Below are positions 1-6,975 of a stretch of 64,000 nt of DNA, one piece after another. The stretch covers positions 62,001-126,000 of the forward strand of contig NZ_JACRST010000003.1 of the NCBI RefSeq assembly GCF_014384885.1, in the 5' to 3' direction. The DNA is from Ligaoa zhengdingensis. Its GTDB lineage: Bacteria > Bacillota > Clostridia > Oscillospirales > Ruminococcaceae. Below the pieces are notes generated by a model that saw nothing but the letters and a program-made list of their open reading frames with translations, had not been told where the DNA came from and did no database searches. Numbering within the stretch: position 1 is the stretch's first letter; every line of letters begins with the position of its first letter. Position numbers and translations under genes: made by a program.

Positions 1-880
1 AAATTTCATAATACTGTTTATACGGGTCTGGGGTCACCTTGCGCATCACCACATTGGCCCCGCAGGAAAAGACGTCGTTTTTTTCCGCGCCGTCGATCAC
101 CCCGAGCGAGGTGGTCGCGGGCAGGTTGGCCTTGGGCAACAAGATCCTGGCGAGCGCCACCGCCCGCTTGGTGAGCTCGGTGCTGCCCTGCGCGCAGCCG
201 CGCAAAGGGGTGTCCGGGTGGGGGATGAACGGGCCGATCCCCACCATGTCGCATCCCAGCTCACGCAGCAACAGCAGATCCTGTGCGACGGTGTCGAGCG
301 TCTGCCCGGGCAGACCGATCATAAAACCGCTGCCGGTTTCGTATCCCAGCCGTTTGATGCTGCGCAGACAGGCCACCCGATGCGCGAGGGTGCCGCAGGG
401 GTGCAGCCGGTCGTAGAGCGCCGGGTCGGCCGTCTCGTGCTTGAGCAGATAGCGGTCCGCGCCGCACGCGCGCAGGTGGGCAAGCGCCGCGTCGTCGAGC
501 TCGCCGCAGCTCACCGTCACCGCCATACCGGTGGTTTTGATCTCGCGGATCAGCTCGCCGAGCAGCTCAGGTGTGAAATAGGCGTCCTCGCCAGACTGCA
601 TAACGAGCGTCTGGTAGCCCGCTTGTGCAGCCTCGCGCGCGGTGTGGAGGATTTCCTCCGGGCGCATCCGGTAACGGTGGGCGCTGCGGTTGTCGCAGTT
701 GAGCCCGCAGTAGCGGCAGCGACGCTTGCAGTAATTGGAAAATTCCAGAATGGCCCGAATCTGCACCTCATCTCCGACCGTCTCACGGCGGATGCGGTCA
801 GCCTCAGCGTAGATGGGACCGAAATCGGGCAGAGCGAGGAGCCCAGCAAGCTCCTTGGCGGAATCAATTTTAACTGCCAT
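1..880 (-). CDS. hydE: [FeFe]-hydrogenase maturase HydE, radical SAM (3' end beyond window)
   Basis: Radical SAM enzyme that helps build the organic ligand of the [FeFe]-hydrogenase H-cluster. The reading frame starts at ATG 880 (G-rich ribosome site just upstream) and stays open to the window edge, giving 293 residues of a protein usually near 350. The [4Fe-4S] motif C-KRR-C-RY-C lies at C51, C55 and C58, followed by family-typical stretches such as SGEDAYFTPE and GSGFMIGLPGQT. Its start overlaps the stop of the upstream TM1266-type gene by 11 bases, so the two are cotranscribed and probably translationally coupled. HydE and the related HydG/BioB differ in detail; the early CxxxCxxC and the TM1266 neighbour favour HydE. 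Confidence 0.88.
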   Translation of the reverse strand, partial: MAVKIDSAKELAGLLALPDFGPIYAEADRIRRETVGDEVQIRAILEFSNYCKRRCRYCGLNCDNRSAHRYRMRPEEILHTAREAAQAGYQTLVMQSGEDAYFTPELLGELIREIKTTGMAVTVSCGELDDAALAHLRACGADRYLLKHETADPALYDRLHPCGTLAHRVACLRSIKRLGYETGSGFMIGLPGQTLDTVAQDLLLLRELGCDMVGIGPFIPHPDTPLRGCAQGSTELTKRAVALARILLPKANLPATTSLGVIDGAEKNDVFSCGANVVMRKVTPDPYKQYYEI

Positions 881-1130
881 GCGATCCCCCCGCCTTGGAA
901 TACATCGTCTTGGCCGCCACGCCGGGGAGCATCCCCAGCTTGCCGGACAGCGAACTGATCACGTCTGCCGGTGCGTCCACAATGATACTGATGATACTGA
1001 TGCCGCGCTCCCGGTAGGGGACGCCCATGCGCCCCACGATATAATTGCTGAATTCATGCAGGAGGGCGTTGAGCCGCTCGGTGGAGGAGGGCTCCTCCAC
1101 AATGATGCCGATCAAAGCGATTCTCGTCAC
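870..1130 (-). CDS. TM1266-type iron-only hydrogenase system putative regulator
   Basis: Small ACT-like protein of 86 residues (MTRIALIGIIVEEP...) of the family found beside [FeFe]-hydrogenase maturation genes and named a putative regulator; its ligand is unknown. The chosen start is GTG at 1130, nine bases after a GGAAAGGAAGG ribosome site; a TTG three bases earlier is also possible. Residues 40-75 (RERGISIISIIVDAPADVISSLSGKLGMLPGV) show the beta-alpha-beta pattern expected of a ferredoxin-like fold. It overlaps hydE by 11 bases and lies just behind an attenuator-like terminator at 1163-1202, so leader read-through probably sets expression of both genes. Confidence 0.82.
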   Translation of the reverse strand: MTRIALIGIIVEEPSSTERLNALLHEFSNYIVGRMGVPYRERGISIISIIVDAPADVISSLSGKLGMLPGVAAKTMYSKAGGSHGS

Positions 1131-1162
1131 CAAAATCGACCTTCCTTTCCGCAGTTCTAAAC

Positions 1163-1202
1163 AAAAAAACGCCTCCGGGCAGGCATAGCTGCACAGAGGC
1201 GC
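1163..1202 (-). terminator. Intrinsic terminator/attenuator in the hydE operon leader
   Basis: On the minus strand the stem GCGCCTC...GAGGCG is followed at once by seven T residues. It sits between the promoter at 1391-1419 and the TM1266-type gene, so it would stop leader transcripts before the first gene unless an alternative fold forms. I see no T-box, cobalamin, TPP, FMN or SAM-I core in the leader. Confidence 0.68.
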
Positions 1203-1385
1203 TTGAAACAAACACCATAGCTGCCCCTTGCGCTAAAAACGCAACGGGAACACCTGATCTGCCGCCGCCTTTCCGCTTGGGACGAACCCTTGCCGGTCAG
1301 AACCGCTGAATTGTAAAATAATCCCTCACACTTGGACAAATCCTCGCGTTTGGAACTGAACCGACCGGACGACCGATCGGTATTT
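1203..1385 (-). promoter_or_regulatory. Structured 5' leader of the hydrogenase-maturation operon
   Basis: About 180 bases of untranslated RNA lie between the predicted start near 1385 and the attenuator. Reading the minus strand, it can form a 5' hairpin (ACCGATCGG/CCGGTCGGT), a CGGT-TCTG-ACCG hairpin, a GGG-TTCG-TCCC tetraloop hairpin and a hairpin with arms CCCGTTGCG and CGCAAGGGG around a U-rich loop. Several compact hairpins before an intrinsic terminator are typical of a riboswitch or protein-controlled attenuator. I cannot match it to a class I know; a ligand linked to iron, redox or hydrogenase assembly would be a guess. Confidence 0.5.
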
Positions 1386-1390
1386 TCCTT

Positions 1391-1419
1391 ATTATATCAC
1401 GGCCTTTTCCGATGTGCAA
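1391..1419 (-). promoter_or_regulatory. SigA-type promoter of the hydE operon
   Basis: Minus-strand TTGCAC (1414-1419) and TATAAT (1391-1396) are separated by 17 bases. The predicted start near 1385 gives a leader of about 255 bases before the GTG of the regulator gene. Confidence 0.7.
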
Positions 1420-1474
1420 CCAAAAGTCGGAAAAAGCGGCGCGGATTTTCCGTTTTTTGTCGGGCGATCTTTGA

Positions 1475-1546
1475 TTGACAAAATCATATGAAGATAGTAG
1501 ATTGGAATGGCCCTGGGATGGAGACAGCCCAGATGGCCGAATTTTT
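1475..1546 (+). promoter_or_regulatory. Possible short transcript: promoter plus hairpin/T-run
   Basis: TTGACA at 1475-1480 and a weak TAGATT at 1498-1503 are 17 bases apart. Immediately downstream (1509-1538) is a hairpin with arms GGCC-CTGGG and CCCAG-AT-GGCC, followed by a short T run at 1542-1546. It would give only a ~40 nt RNA or an abortive start before the gntR promoter. The -10 is poor, so this is tentative. Confidence 0.3.
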
Positions 1547-1577
1547 ATAGATTACTCCGCAATTTATAAAAATTTGC

Positions 1578-1632
1578 TTGACAAAAGAATAGATACAGAG
1601 TACTATTGTATCAAATTAATAATACAATAGTA
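1578..1632 (+). promoter_or_regulatory. Promoter and perfect inverted-repeat operator of the GntR/ABC operon
   Basis: TTGACA (1578-1583), a 17-base spacer and TACTAT (1601-1606) form a consensus promoter. The -10 lies inside the left arm of a perfect 10-bp inverted repeat, TACTATTGTA (1601-1610) and TACAATAGTA (1623-1632), separated by 12 bases. A repressor bound there would cover the -10 and the start site. YtrA-type GntR proteins bind such repeats in front of their own operons, so autorepression is the natural reading. Confidence 0.85.
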
Positions 1633-1646
1633 CAGGAGGCGAAGCG

Positions 1647-2018
1647 ATGAATTGGGATTTGAAATCCGATCGCCCTATCTATGCACAGTTGATCGAGCAA
1701 ATGGAGCTTCGCATCGTGGCAGGAATCTACCAGGCTGGGGAGCGCCTTCCGGCGGTGCGCGACATGGCGGCGCAGGCCGAGGTGAACCCGAACACCATGC
1801 AGAAAGCGCTGGCGGAGCTCGAGAGGCGGGGGCTGGTGTACACCCAGCGCACCAGCGGCAGATTTATTACGGAGGACAGAGAGATGATTCGGAAACTGCG
1901 GGATTTATTGGCTAAGACACAGGTGGAGGAGTTTCTGGAAAAGATGCGCAGCCTGGGTTTTAGCGGGCAGGAGATCCGGCAGATGATGGAACAAGTATTG
2001 GAGGGAACAGAGAAATGA
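1647..2018 (+). CDS. GntR-family (YtrA-type) transcriptional repressor
   Basis: A 123-residue regulator with an N-terminal winged helix-turn-helix (residues ~8-75; PIYAQLIEQMELRI, LPAVRDMAAQAEVNPNTMQKAL) and a short C-terminal helical tail (~80-120), the compact layout of the YtrA subfamily, which lacks the large effector domain of other GntR proteins. AGGAGG lies seven bases before the ATG. Its stop overlaps the start of the following ABC ATPase (ATGA), so it heads the operon. The inverted repeat over its promoter is its probable operator. YtrA-type regulators often respond to cell-wall-active antibiotics; the inducer here is unknown. Confidence 0.9.
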   Translation: MNWDLKSDRPIYAQLIEQMELRIVAGIYQAGERLPAVRDMAAQAEVNPNTMQKALAELERRGLVYTQRTSGRFITEDREMIRKLRDLLAKTQVEEFLEKMRSLGFSGQEIRQMMEQVLEGTEK

Positions 2019-2713
2019 CGCCAATTTTGGAGTGCAGAGCGCTGGCCAAGGTTTACAGCGGCAGACGGGCCCTGGCCGGCATCAACCTCACCGTCAATCG
2101 CGGCCGGATTGTGGGGCTGCTCGGGCCGAACGGCAGCGGAAAAACCACGATGATCAAGCTGGCGAGCGGGCTGCTCACGCCCACCTCAGGTGAAATCCTG
2201 ATCGACGGCAAGCGGCCCGGCGTGCAGACCAAGCGGCAGGTCAGCTATCTCCCCGAGCGCACCTATCTGGAAAATTGGATGACCGTGGATGAAATGCTGC
2301 ATTTTTTCAGCGATTTTTATGACAACTTTAACCTGCCAAAGGCGGCGGAAATGCTCCAGAGGCTGGGGATTCAGCCAGGGGACCGGCTCAAGACGATGTC
2401 CAAGGGCACCAAGGAGAAGGTGCAGCTGATCCTGGTGATGAGCCGCGAGGCCGACCTGTACCTGCTGGACGAGCCGATTGGTGGCGTGGATCCCGCCGCG
2501 CGCGACTACATCCTGCACACGATTATCAGTAACTACAATGAAAATGCGACGGTGCTCATCTCGACCCACCTGATTTCGGATGTCGAGCCCGTGTTGGACG
2601 ACGTTATTTTCATCAATCAGGGGTACATTGCGCTGACCGAGTCGGTGGATGACATCCGCGAACAACAGGGTAAGTCGGTGGATGCGCTGTTCAGGGAGGT
2701 ATTTCGATGCTAG
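2015..2713 (+). CDS. ABC transporter ATP-binding protein (YtrB/BcrA-like)
   Basis: A 232-residue ATPase subunit. Walker A is GPNGSGKT (K43), Walker B is LYLLDEP (D152, E153) and the H-loop histidine is H185 in STHLISD. The usual LSGGQ signature is replaced by SKGTKEK (129-135), a variant common in the BcrA/YtrB export group. It overlaps gntR upstream by four bases and the permease gene downstream by seven, so the three are one operon. A self-protection or drug/lipid export role is inferred from this GntR-ATPase-permease layout; the substrate cannot be read from sequence. Confidence 0.9.
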   Translation: MTPILECRALAKVYSGRRALAGINLTVNRGRIVGLLGPNGSGKTTMIKLASGLLTPTSGEILIDGKRPGVQTKRQVSYLPERTYLENWMTVDEMLHFFSDFYDNFNLPKAAEMLQRLGIQPGDRLKTMSKGTKEKVQLILVMSREADLYLLDEPIGGVDPAARDYILHTIISNYNENATVLISTHLISDVEPVLDDVIFINQGYIALTESVDDIREQQGKSVDALFREVFRC

Positions 2714-3534
2714 GAAAATTGATGAAATACGAATTTAAGGCGACTTCCCGCATTTTCCTGCCATTTTTCGGTGCCCTGCTGGTGATGTCGGGGATCACCC
2801 GGCTGTTCTGGAGCCTGTTCCAGACCGAGGAGTTGGATGAAATGATCACCCAACTGGTGATGATACCGAAAATATTGTCCGTCACCCTGTATATCATGGT
2901 GATTGTTGCGATCTTTGTCGTCACCTACATCGTCATGATCCAGCGGTTTTATAAAAATCTGCTGGGCGACCAGGGCTACCTGATGTTCACCCTGCCGGTG
3001 GAGCCCTGGATGAATATTGTGAATAAGCTGCTGGTGTCGCTGATCTGGATTCTGGCGAGCATGGTCGTGATGATGCTTTCCGGCCTGATTTTGGCGGTCG
3101 GCACCGAGCTTTGGAACGAGATGGTTGCGGAGTTCCCGCGAATTTTCCGCGAGATTGTAGATTTGTTCGAGCGGGAATTCCACATGAGCATCGTCTGGCT
3201 GGTGGTGGAATGGGTCGCCGCTGTGATCATCGGTATTATTCACGGCATCCTGCAAATCTATGCCGCAATCGCGATCGGCCATCTGTGCGGCCGCTACAAA
3301 ATTCTCGCGTCAGTCGGCGCCTACCTTGGAATTTCCATCGTGGTACAGACGATCGGCGGAATCTTTTCCGTAGTTGTGATGATCCCGTTCATCAATGCTG
3401 CGAACAGTCCGCAGATGCTTTCGAGCTACTGGAACCTGAGTATGCTCTCAGGCATCGCCATTTCGCTGCTCACCGCAGCGGGCTGTTATATTGCAACCCA
3501 CATCATCCTCACGCGCAAACTAAATTTAGAGTAA
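2707..3534 (+). CDS. ABC-2-type membrane permease subunit
   Basis: A 275-residue integral membrane protein with about six hydrophobic segments (near residues 15-35, 60-80, 105-135, 165-190, 200-225 and 245-270). It begins inside the end of the ATPase gene and is the natural membrane partner of that subunit. The N-terminus MLGKLMKYEFKAT resembles YtrC/D-type permeases, which start with a short cytoplasmic helix before the first span. No catalytic motif is expected. The operon ends at the terminator 40 bases downstream. Confidence 0.82.
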   Translation: MLGKLMKYEFKATSRIFLPFFGALLVMSGITRLFWSLFQTEELDEMITQLVMIPKILSVTLYIMVIVAIFVVTYIVMIQRFYKNLLGDQGYLMFTLPVEPWMNIVNKLLVSLIWILASMVVMMLSGLILAVGTELWNEMVAEFPRIFREIVDLFEREFHMSIVWLVVEWVAAVIIGIIHGILQIYAAIAIGHLCGRYKILASVGAYLGISIVVQTIGGIFSVVVMIPFINAANSPQMLSSYWNLSMLSGIAISLLTAAGCYIATHIILTRKLNLE

Positions 3535-3576
3535 ATCGGCATCCGCCGGTTCTCAATAAAAAAACAATAACCCTAA

Positions 3577-3660
3577 ACGTCAAAATGCCTCTCACAGAAC
3601 AAGAAACCGAAGCAACCATTCGGGTTTCCATCTGCCGGGAGGCATTCTGGCGTTTTTATT
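3577..3660. terminator. Bidirectional terminator between the ABC operon and the DegT gene
   Basis: Arms ACGTCAAAATGCCTC (3577-3591) and GAGGCATTCTGGCGT (3639-3653) pair with a few mismatches and enclose a smaller GAAACCGAA/TTCGGGTTTC hairpin. The top strand ends in TTTTTATTTTG and the bottom strand runs into a T run from the A-rich stretch at 3558-3568, so it can end both convergent units. Confidence 0.7.
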
Positions 3661-3679
3661 TTGTTACACCGCCGTTCGC

Positions 3680-4807
3680 TTAGGTCAGTGGCAGATTCAA
3701 AAGCGCAGCCGATTGCCGGCGCAGCCGTTCCACCATGTCCGGGCCGCTCCGACTGTCCACCAGGATAGCCACATAGCGCTCCTTGTGTTTGGAGGCGTTT
3801 GGGAACAACGATCCGTCTGGGACAGAGCGGTAGCGGAGCCCCTGCTGCGCGCAATACTCGCTGAGCAGCATCGGAAAGGCCTGACGCATCAGCACGCCGC
3901 CGCTGTTGATACGGCTGATAAACTGCCGGGGGTCCTCCACTGCATCCGGGAGCTGCAAGATCAAGCGGTGGCAGGCGTTTGGGGTTTCGTTGAAACCGGG
4001 GATCGGCTTGTAGCCAAGCGGCTGAAGGGCGCGCAAAATCACTTGAGCGCGTCCCATCCGTTTGGAATATCGGTCCTCATAGCTGTCCAGCAGCGTGAGG
4101 ATCAGGAGCGCCTGAAGCTCAGAAATGGTACAATTCAGCCCGAACTGTTGGAAGAATGGAGTTTGGCTGGAACCATGCCGGATGAAATTAGCAGCAGCGA
4201 CGGAAAGCTCAGCGTCGTTCGTGAGCAGCGCACCGCCTCCACCGGCGTTGATGATGCCGCCTTTACCGAAGGAGAGAACCACAGCGTCGGCACAAGAGGC
4301 CAGGTCGTGGTGAGATTTGACATAAGGCAGGTAGGCCTGGCGCGCATCGATGACGACGCGCAAGCCGCTGTGTTCTGCGCGCAGCGCGCGGAAAGCAGCC
4401 GGATCGCCGGGAAAGCCGAACCGCTGCATCATCAGGATGGCGCGTGTGCGCGGGGTGATCCATGGCGCGACAGCCTCCGCGCTGAGCACCAGGTCATCCC
4501 CCACATCACAAAATACAGGGGTAGCTCCGGCGGCTACGATCGCGTTGACCATGGCCGGATAGCCGTTGACCGGGCAGATCACCTCATCCTGCGGTTCTGT
4601 GATGTGCAGGACGCGGAGTGCAGCCAACAGCGCGGCGGTGCCAGAAGCAACTGGAAGGGCATGGGCTGTGTGGTACTGCTCCTGTAAAGTCCAGCTCAGT
4701 TGACAGATGGACATCGTTCGCGGCGTATCTTCCTCGCAGGCGCGGAAAATATCGGCGATTTCTTGCTTGACTTGGGGCGATAAGAGGTCATGAGGTTCCA
4801 TTGGCAT
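3680..4807 (-). CDS. DegT/DnrJ/EryC1/StrS-family PLP-dependent aminotransferase
   Basis: A 375-residue fold-type I PLP enzyme. The phosphate-binding SGTAAL is at residues 55-60, the aspartate that contacts the pyridine nitrogen is D154 (VVIDARQAY), and the probable Schiff-base lysine is K182 in LSFGKGG, followed by the glycine-rich NAGGGGALL. DegT enzymes usually aminate nucleotide-linked keto sugars. Here there is no sugar-nucleotide or polysaccharide gene nearby, so the substrate is unknown. I chose ATG 4807 because it lies nine bases after GGAG; the ATG at 4816 abuts that site and one at 4801 is also possible. The gene stands alone between two terminators. Confidence 0.78.
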   Translation of the reverse strand: MPMEPHDLLSPQVKQEIADIFRACEEDTPRTMSICQLSWTLQEQYHTAHALPVASGTAALLAALRVLHITEPQDEVICPVNGYPAMVNAIVAAGATPVFCDVGDDLVLSAEAVAPWITPRTRAILMMQRFGFPGDPAAFRALRAEHSGLRVVIDARQAYLPYVKSHHDLASCADAVVLSFGKGGIINAGGGGALLTNDAELSVAAANFIRHGSSQTPFFQQFGLNCTISELQALLILTLLDSYEDRYSKRMGRAQVILRALQPLGYKPIPGFNETPNACHRLILQLPDAVEDPRQFISRINSGGVLMRQAFPMLLSEYCAQQGLRYRSVPDGSLFPNASKHKERYVAILVDSRSGPDMVERLRRQSAALLNLPLT

Positions 4808-4896
4808 CGAAAGCATCTCCTCAGTGGTGGGATGAAATAGAGTTATGTCGATGAATGATTCTACGATGTCAAAATATGTCGGAAGTAAAATTTCAA

Positions 4897-4935
4897 AAAA
4901 CGGCCCAGAGCCAATCTGTTTAGCCGGGCCGTTTT
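4897..4935 (-). terminator. Terminator of thrS
   Basis: Perfect arms AAAACGGCCC (4897-4906) and GGGCCGTTTT (4926-4935), followed on the minus strand by a T run at 4895-4900. It lies 20 bases past the thrS stop. Confidence 0.85.
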
Positions 4936-4955
4936 GAGCACAATGTGAGCTGTCC

Positions 4956-6698
4956 TTAAAATTCCTCCGTCAGTTCAAGCGCGCGGTCGGTGTTCAACCC
5001 CTTGCAGACCTCAACAAACTGTTCCAGAGTCAGGTTGTTGATCTGTTTGCCGGAGCGCACGCGCAGGGAAACGGTATTGTTCTTCATTTCTTCCTCGCCC
5101 ACGATCAGGATATAGGGCAGAAATTCGTGCCGGAAATCCTTGATTTTGGTGCCCATCGGGATGTCGTCCAGCCGAATTTCGGTACGGATGCCATTGGCGC
5201 GCAGGGTATCCCGAATCTTCAGGGCATAATCGTTGTGGTTTTCGCGGATCGGTACGATGCCGACCTGCACGGGGGACAGCCAGAAGGGGAATACGCCCGA
5301 GAAATGCTCTGTGATTACGCCGATGAAGCGCTCGATAGAGCCGAATACCACGCGGTGGATCATCACCGGGCGGTGCTTTTTGCCATCCGGACCCACGTAT
5401 TCGAGCTCGAAGCGCTCCGGAAGCTGTAAGTCGAGCTGGATGGTGCCGCACTGCCAGGTGCGGCCGAGGCAATCCGCAAGGTGGAAGTCCAGCTTGGGGC
5501 CGTAGAACGCGCCGTCGCCTTCGTTGACCTCATAGCTCTTGCCCATCTCGGTCACAGCATCTCTCAGCGTGTTGGTTGCGAACTCCCAATCCTTCTCGTC
5601 GCCCATGTGATCCTCGGGCATGGTGGAAAGTTCGATCTGATAGGAGAGGCCGAACGTAGAATAGACCTCGTCGAACAGGCGCACGACGTTTTTGATCTCG
5701 TCCTTCATCTGATCCCACGTCATAAAGATATGCGCATCATCCTGCGTGAAGCAGCGCACACGGAACAGGCCGTGCAGCGCGCCGGAGAGCTCGTGGCGAT
5801 GCACGAGGCCGAGCTCGCCCACGCGCAGCGGCAGGTCGCGGTAGGAATGCATTTCCGTCTGATACACCAGGATGCCGCCCGGGCAGTTCATGGGCTTGAT
5901 GGCAAAGTCGGTATCGTCGATGACGGTGGTGTACATATTATTTTTGTAGTGGCCCCAGTGGCCGGAACGCTCCCACAGGCTGCGGTTGAGCATCATGGGC
6001 GTGGAGATTTCCACATAGTCATAACGCGTATGAATCTCGCGCCAATAGTCGATGAGCGTGTTTTTTAGAACCATGCCTTTGGGGAGGAAGAAGGGAAAAC
6101 CGGGTCCTTCCTCCATCAATGTGAACAGGTTGAGCTGGGGACCCAGCTTGCGGTGGTCGCGTTTTTTCGCCTCCTCCAGCATGGCGATATGCGCCTTCAG
6201 CTCGGCGTTGGTGGGGAAGGCATATACATAGATGCGCTGCAGCATGGGGCGGGAGGAATCCCCCTTCCAATAGGCGCCGGTGATCGAATGAATCTTGAAA
6301 GCCCAGGAGAGCAGCTCTTGAGCGTTGTTGATGTGAGGGCCTGCACAGAGGTCTTTAAAGTCCGAACCGGTCTCGTAGATCGAGATTACCGCGTCGTCGG
6401 GCAGCTCGGAGATCAGTTCCATCTTATAAGGCTGATCCGCAAACTGCTCCATCGCTTCCTCGCGGCTCACCTCGTGGCGCACAAAGGGCTCCTTGCGGCG
6501 CAGAACCTCCTTCATTTTCGCCTCAATCGGGGCGTAGTCCTCTGCGGTGAGGTTGGCCGGAAGCTCAAAGTCGTAGTAAAGGCCGTCGTCGATCGCCGGG
6601 CCGATGGCCAGCTTTGCGGTGGGATACAGCTCCATCACCGCCTTGGCCAGGATATGGGACATGGAATGCCGCCCCATTTGCAAAGCGTTGTGATCCAT
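4956..6698 (-). CDS. thrS: Threonyl-tRNA synthetase, form without TGS domain
   Basis: A 580-residue class II synthetase that charges tRNA-Thr. The editing domain is near the N-terminus (GRHSMSHILAKA with the HxxxH pair; later DLCAGPH), then the catalytic core with motif 2 RHELSGALHGLFRVR, zinc-site MNCPGG and motif 3 near FGSIERFIG, and a C-terminal anticodon-binding domain (VQVGIVPI onward). The chain begins directly at the editing domain. The ~60-residue N-terminal TGS domain of the usual ~640-residue enzyme is absent, and no frame upstream can supply it. GAGGAGG lies 9 bases before the ATG. It is transcribed alone. Confidence 0.95.
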   Translation of the reverse strand: MDHNALQMGRHSMSHILAKAVMELYPTAKLAIGPAIDDGLYYDFELPANLTAEDYAPIEAKMKEVLRRKEPFVRHEVSREEAMEQFADQPYKMELISELPDDAVISIYETGSDFKDLCAGPHINNAQELLSWAFKIHSITGAYWKGDSSRPMLQRIYVYAFPTNAELKAHIAMLEEAKKRDHRKLGPQLNLFTLMEEGPGFPFFLPKGMVLKNTLIDYWREIHTRYDYVEISTPMMLNRSLWERSGHWGHYKNNMYTTVIDDTDFAIKPMNCPGGILVYQTEMHSYRDLPLRVGELGLVHRHELSGALHGLFRVRCFTQDDAHIFMTWDQMKDEIKNVVRLFDEVYSTFGLSYQIELSTMPEDHMGDEKDWEFATNTLRDAVTEMGKSYEVNEGDGAFYGPKLDFHLADCLGRTWQCGTIQLDLQLPERFELEYVGPDGKKHRPVMIHRVVFGSIERFIGVITEHFSGVFPFWLSPVQVGIVPIRENHNDYALKIRDTLRANGIRTEIRLDDIPMGTKIKDFRHEFLPYILIVGEEEMKNNTVSLRVRSGKQINNLTLEQFVEVCKGLNTDRALELTEEF

Positions 6699-6892
6699 GG
6701 GATGTCCTCCTCTTCACGGTAGCTGCCGGAGTTGACTCAAAAAGGAAAACTGCCTGTCCCTTTTCAGTAGGGAACCTCCGCATTGCGAAAGACACCCTGC
6801 CGGGATTGACAGCCTAAAAGCCTTTTCAGAATGGCAACCAACCAGATAAATTGATATGGAAATATTATATCACCACAATTCAGGCACCGCAA
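6699..6892 (-). promoter_or_regulatory. thrS promoter and leader without a T-box
   Basis: Minus-strand TTGCGG (6887-6892), a 17-base spacer and TATAAT (6864-6869) form a clear promoter, giving a leader of about 160 bases. The leader lacks the conserved T-box core (GGTGGNACCGCG), unlike the pheS leader in this window. It contains short self-complementary stretches, including GAAAAGG...CCTTTTT and TCCC...GGGA near 6733-6775. Some translational or attenuation control is possible, but no known element is recognised. Confidence 0.6.
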
Positions 6893-6975
6893 CACCCTAT
6901 TTGAGAAATCCGCCGCCTCTTGCCAATTACAGCGGATTATGCGAGAATAGAACCCAAGCAAAGGGGGGAGTGAAG

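Noticed and set aside
1203..1385. Leader before hydE as a 6S RNA or SRP RNA
   Set aside because: The conserved SRP loop (GGAAGGAAGCAGC-type) is absent, there is no long closing stem that joins both ends, and a far better 6S candidate is at 17055-17242.
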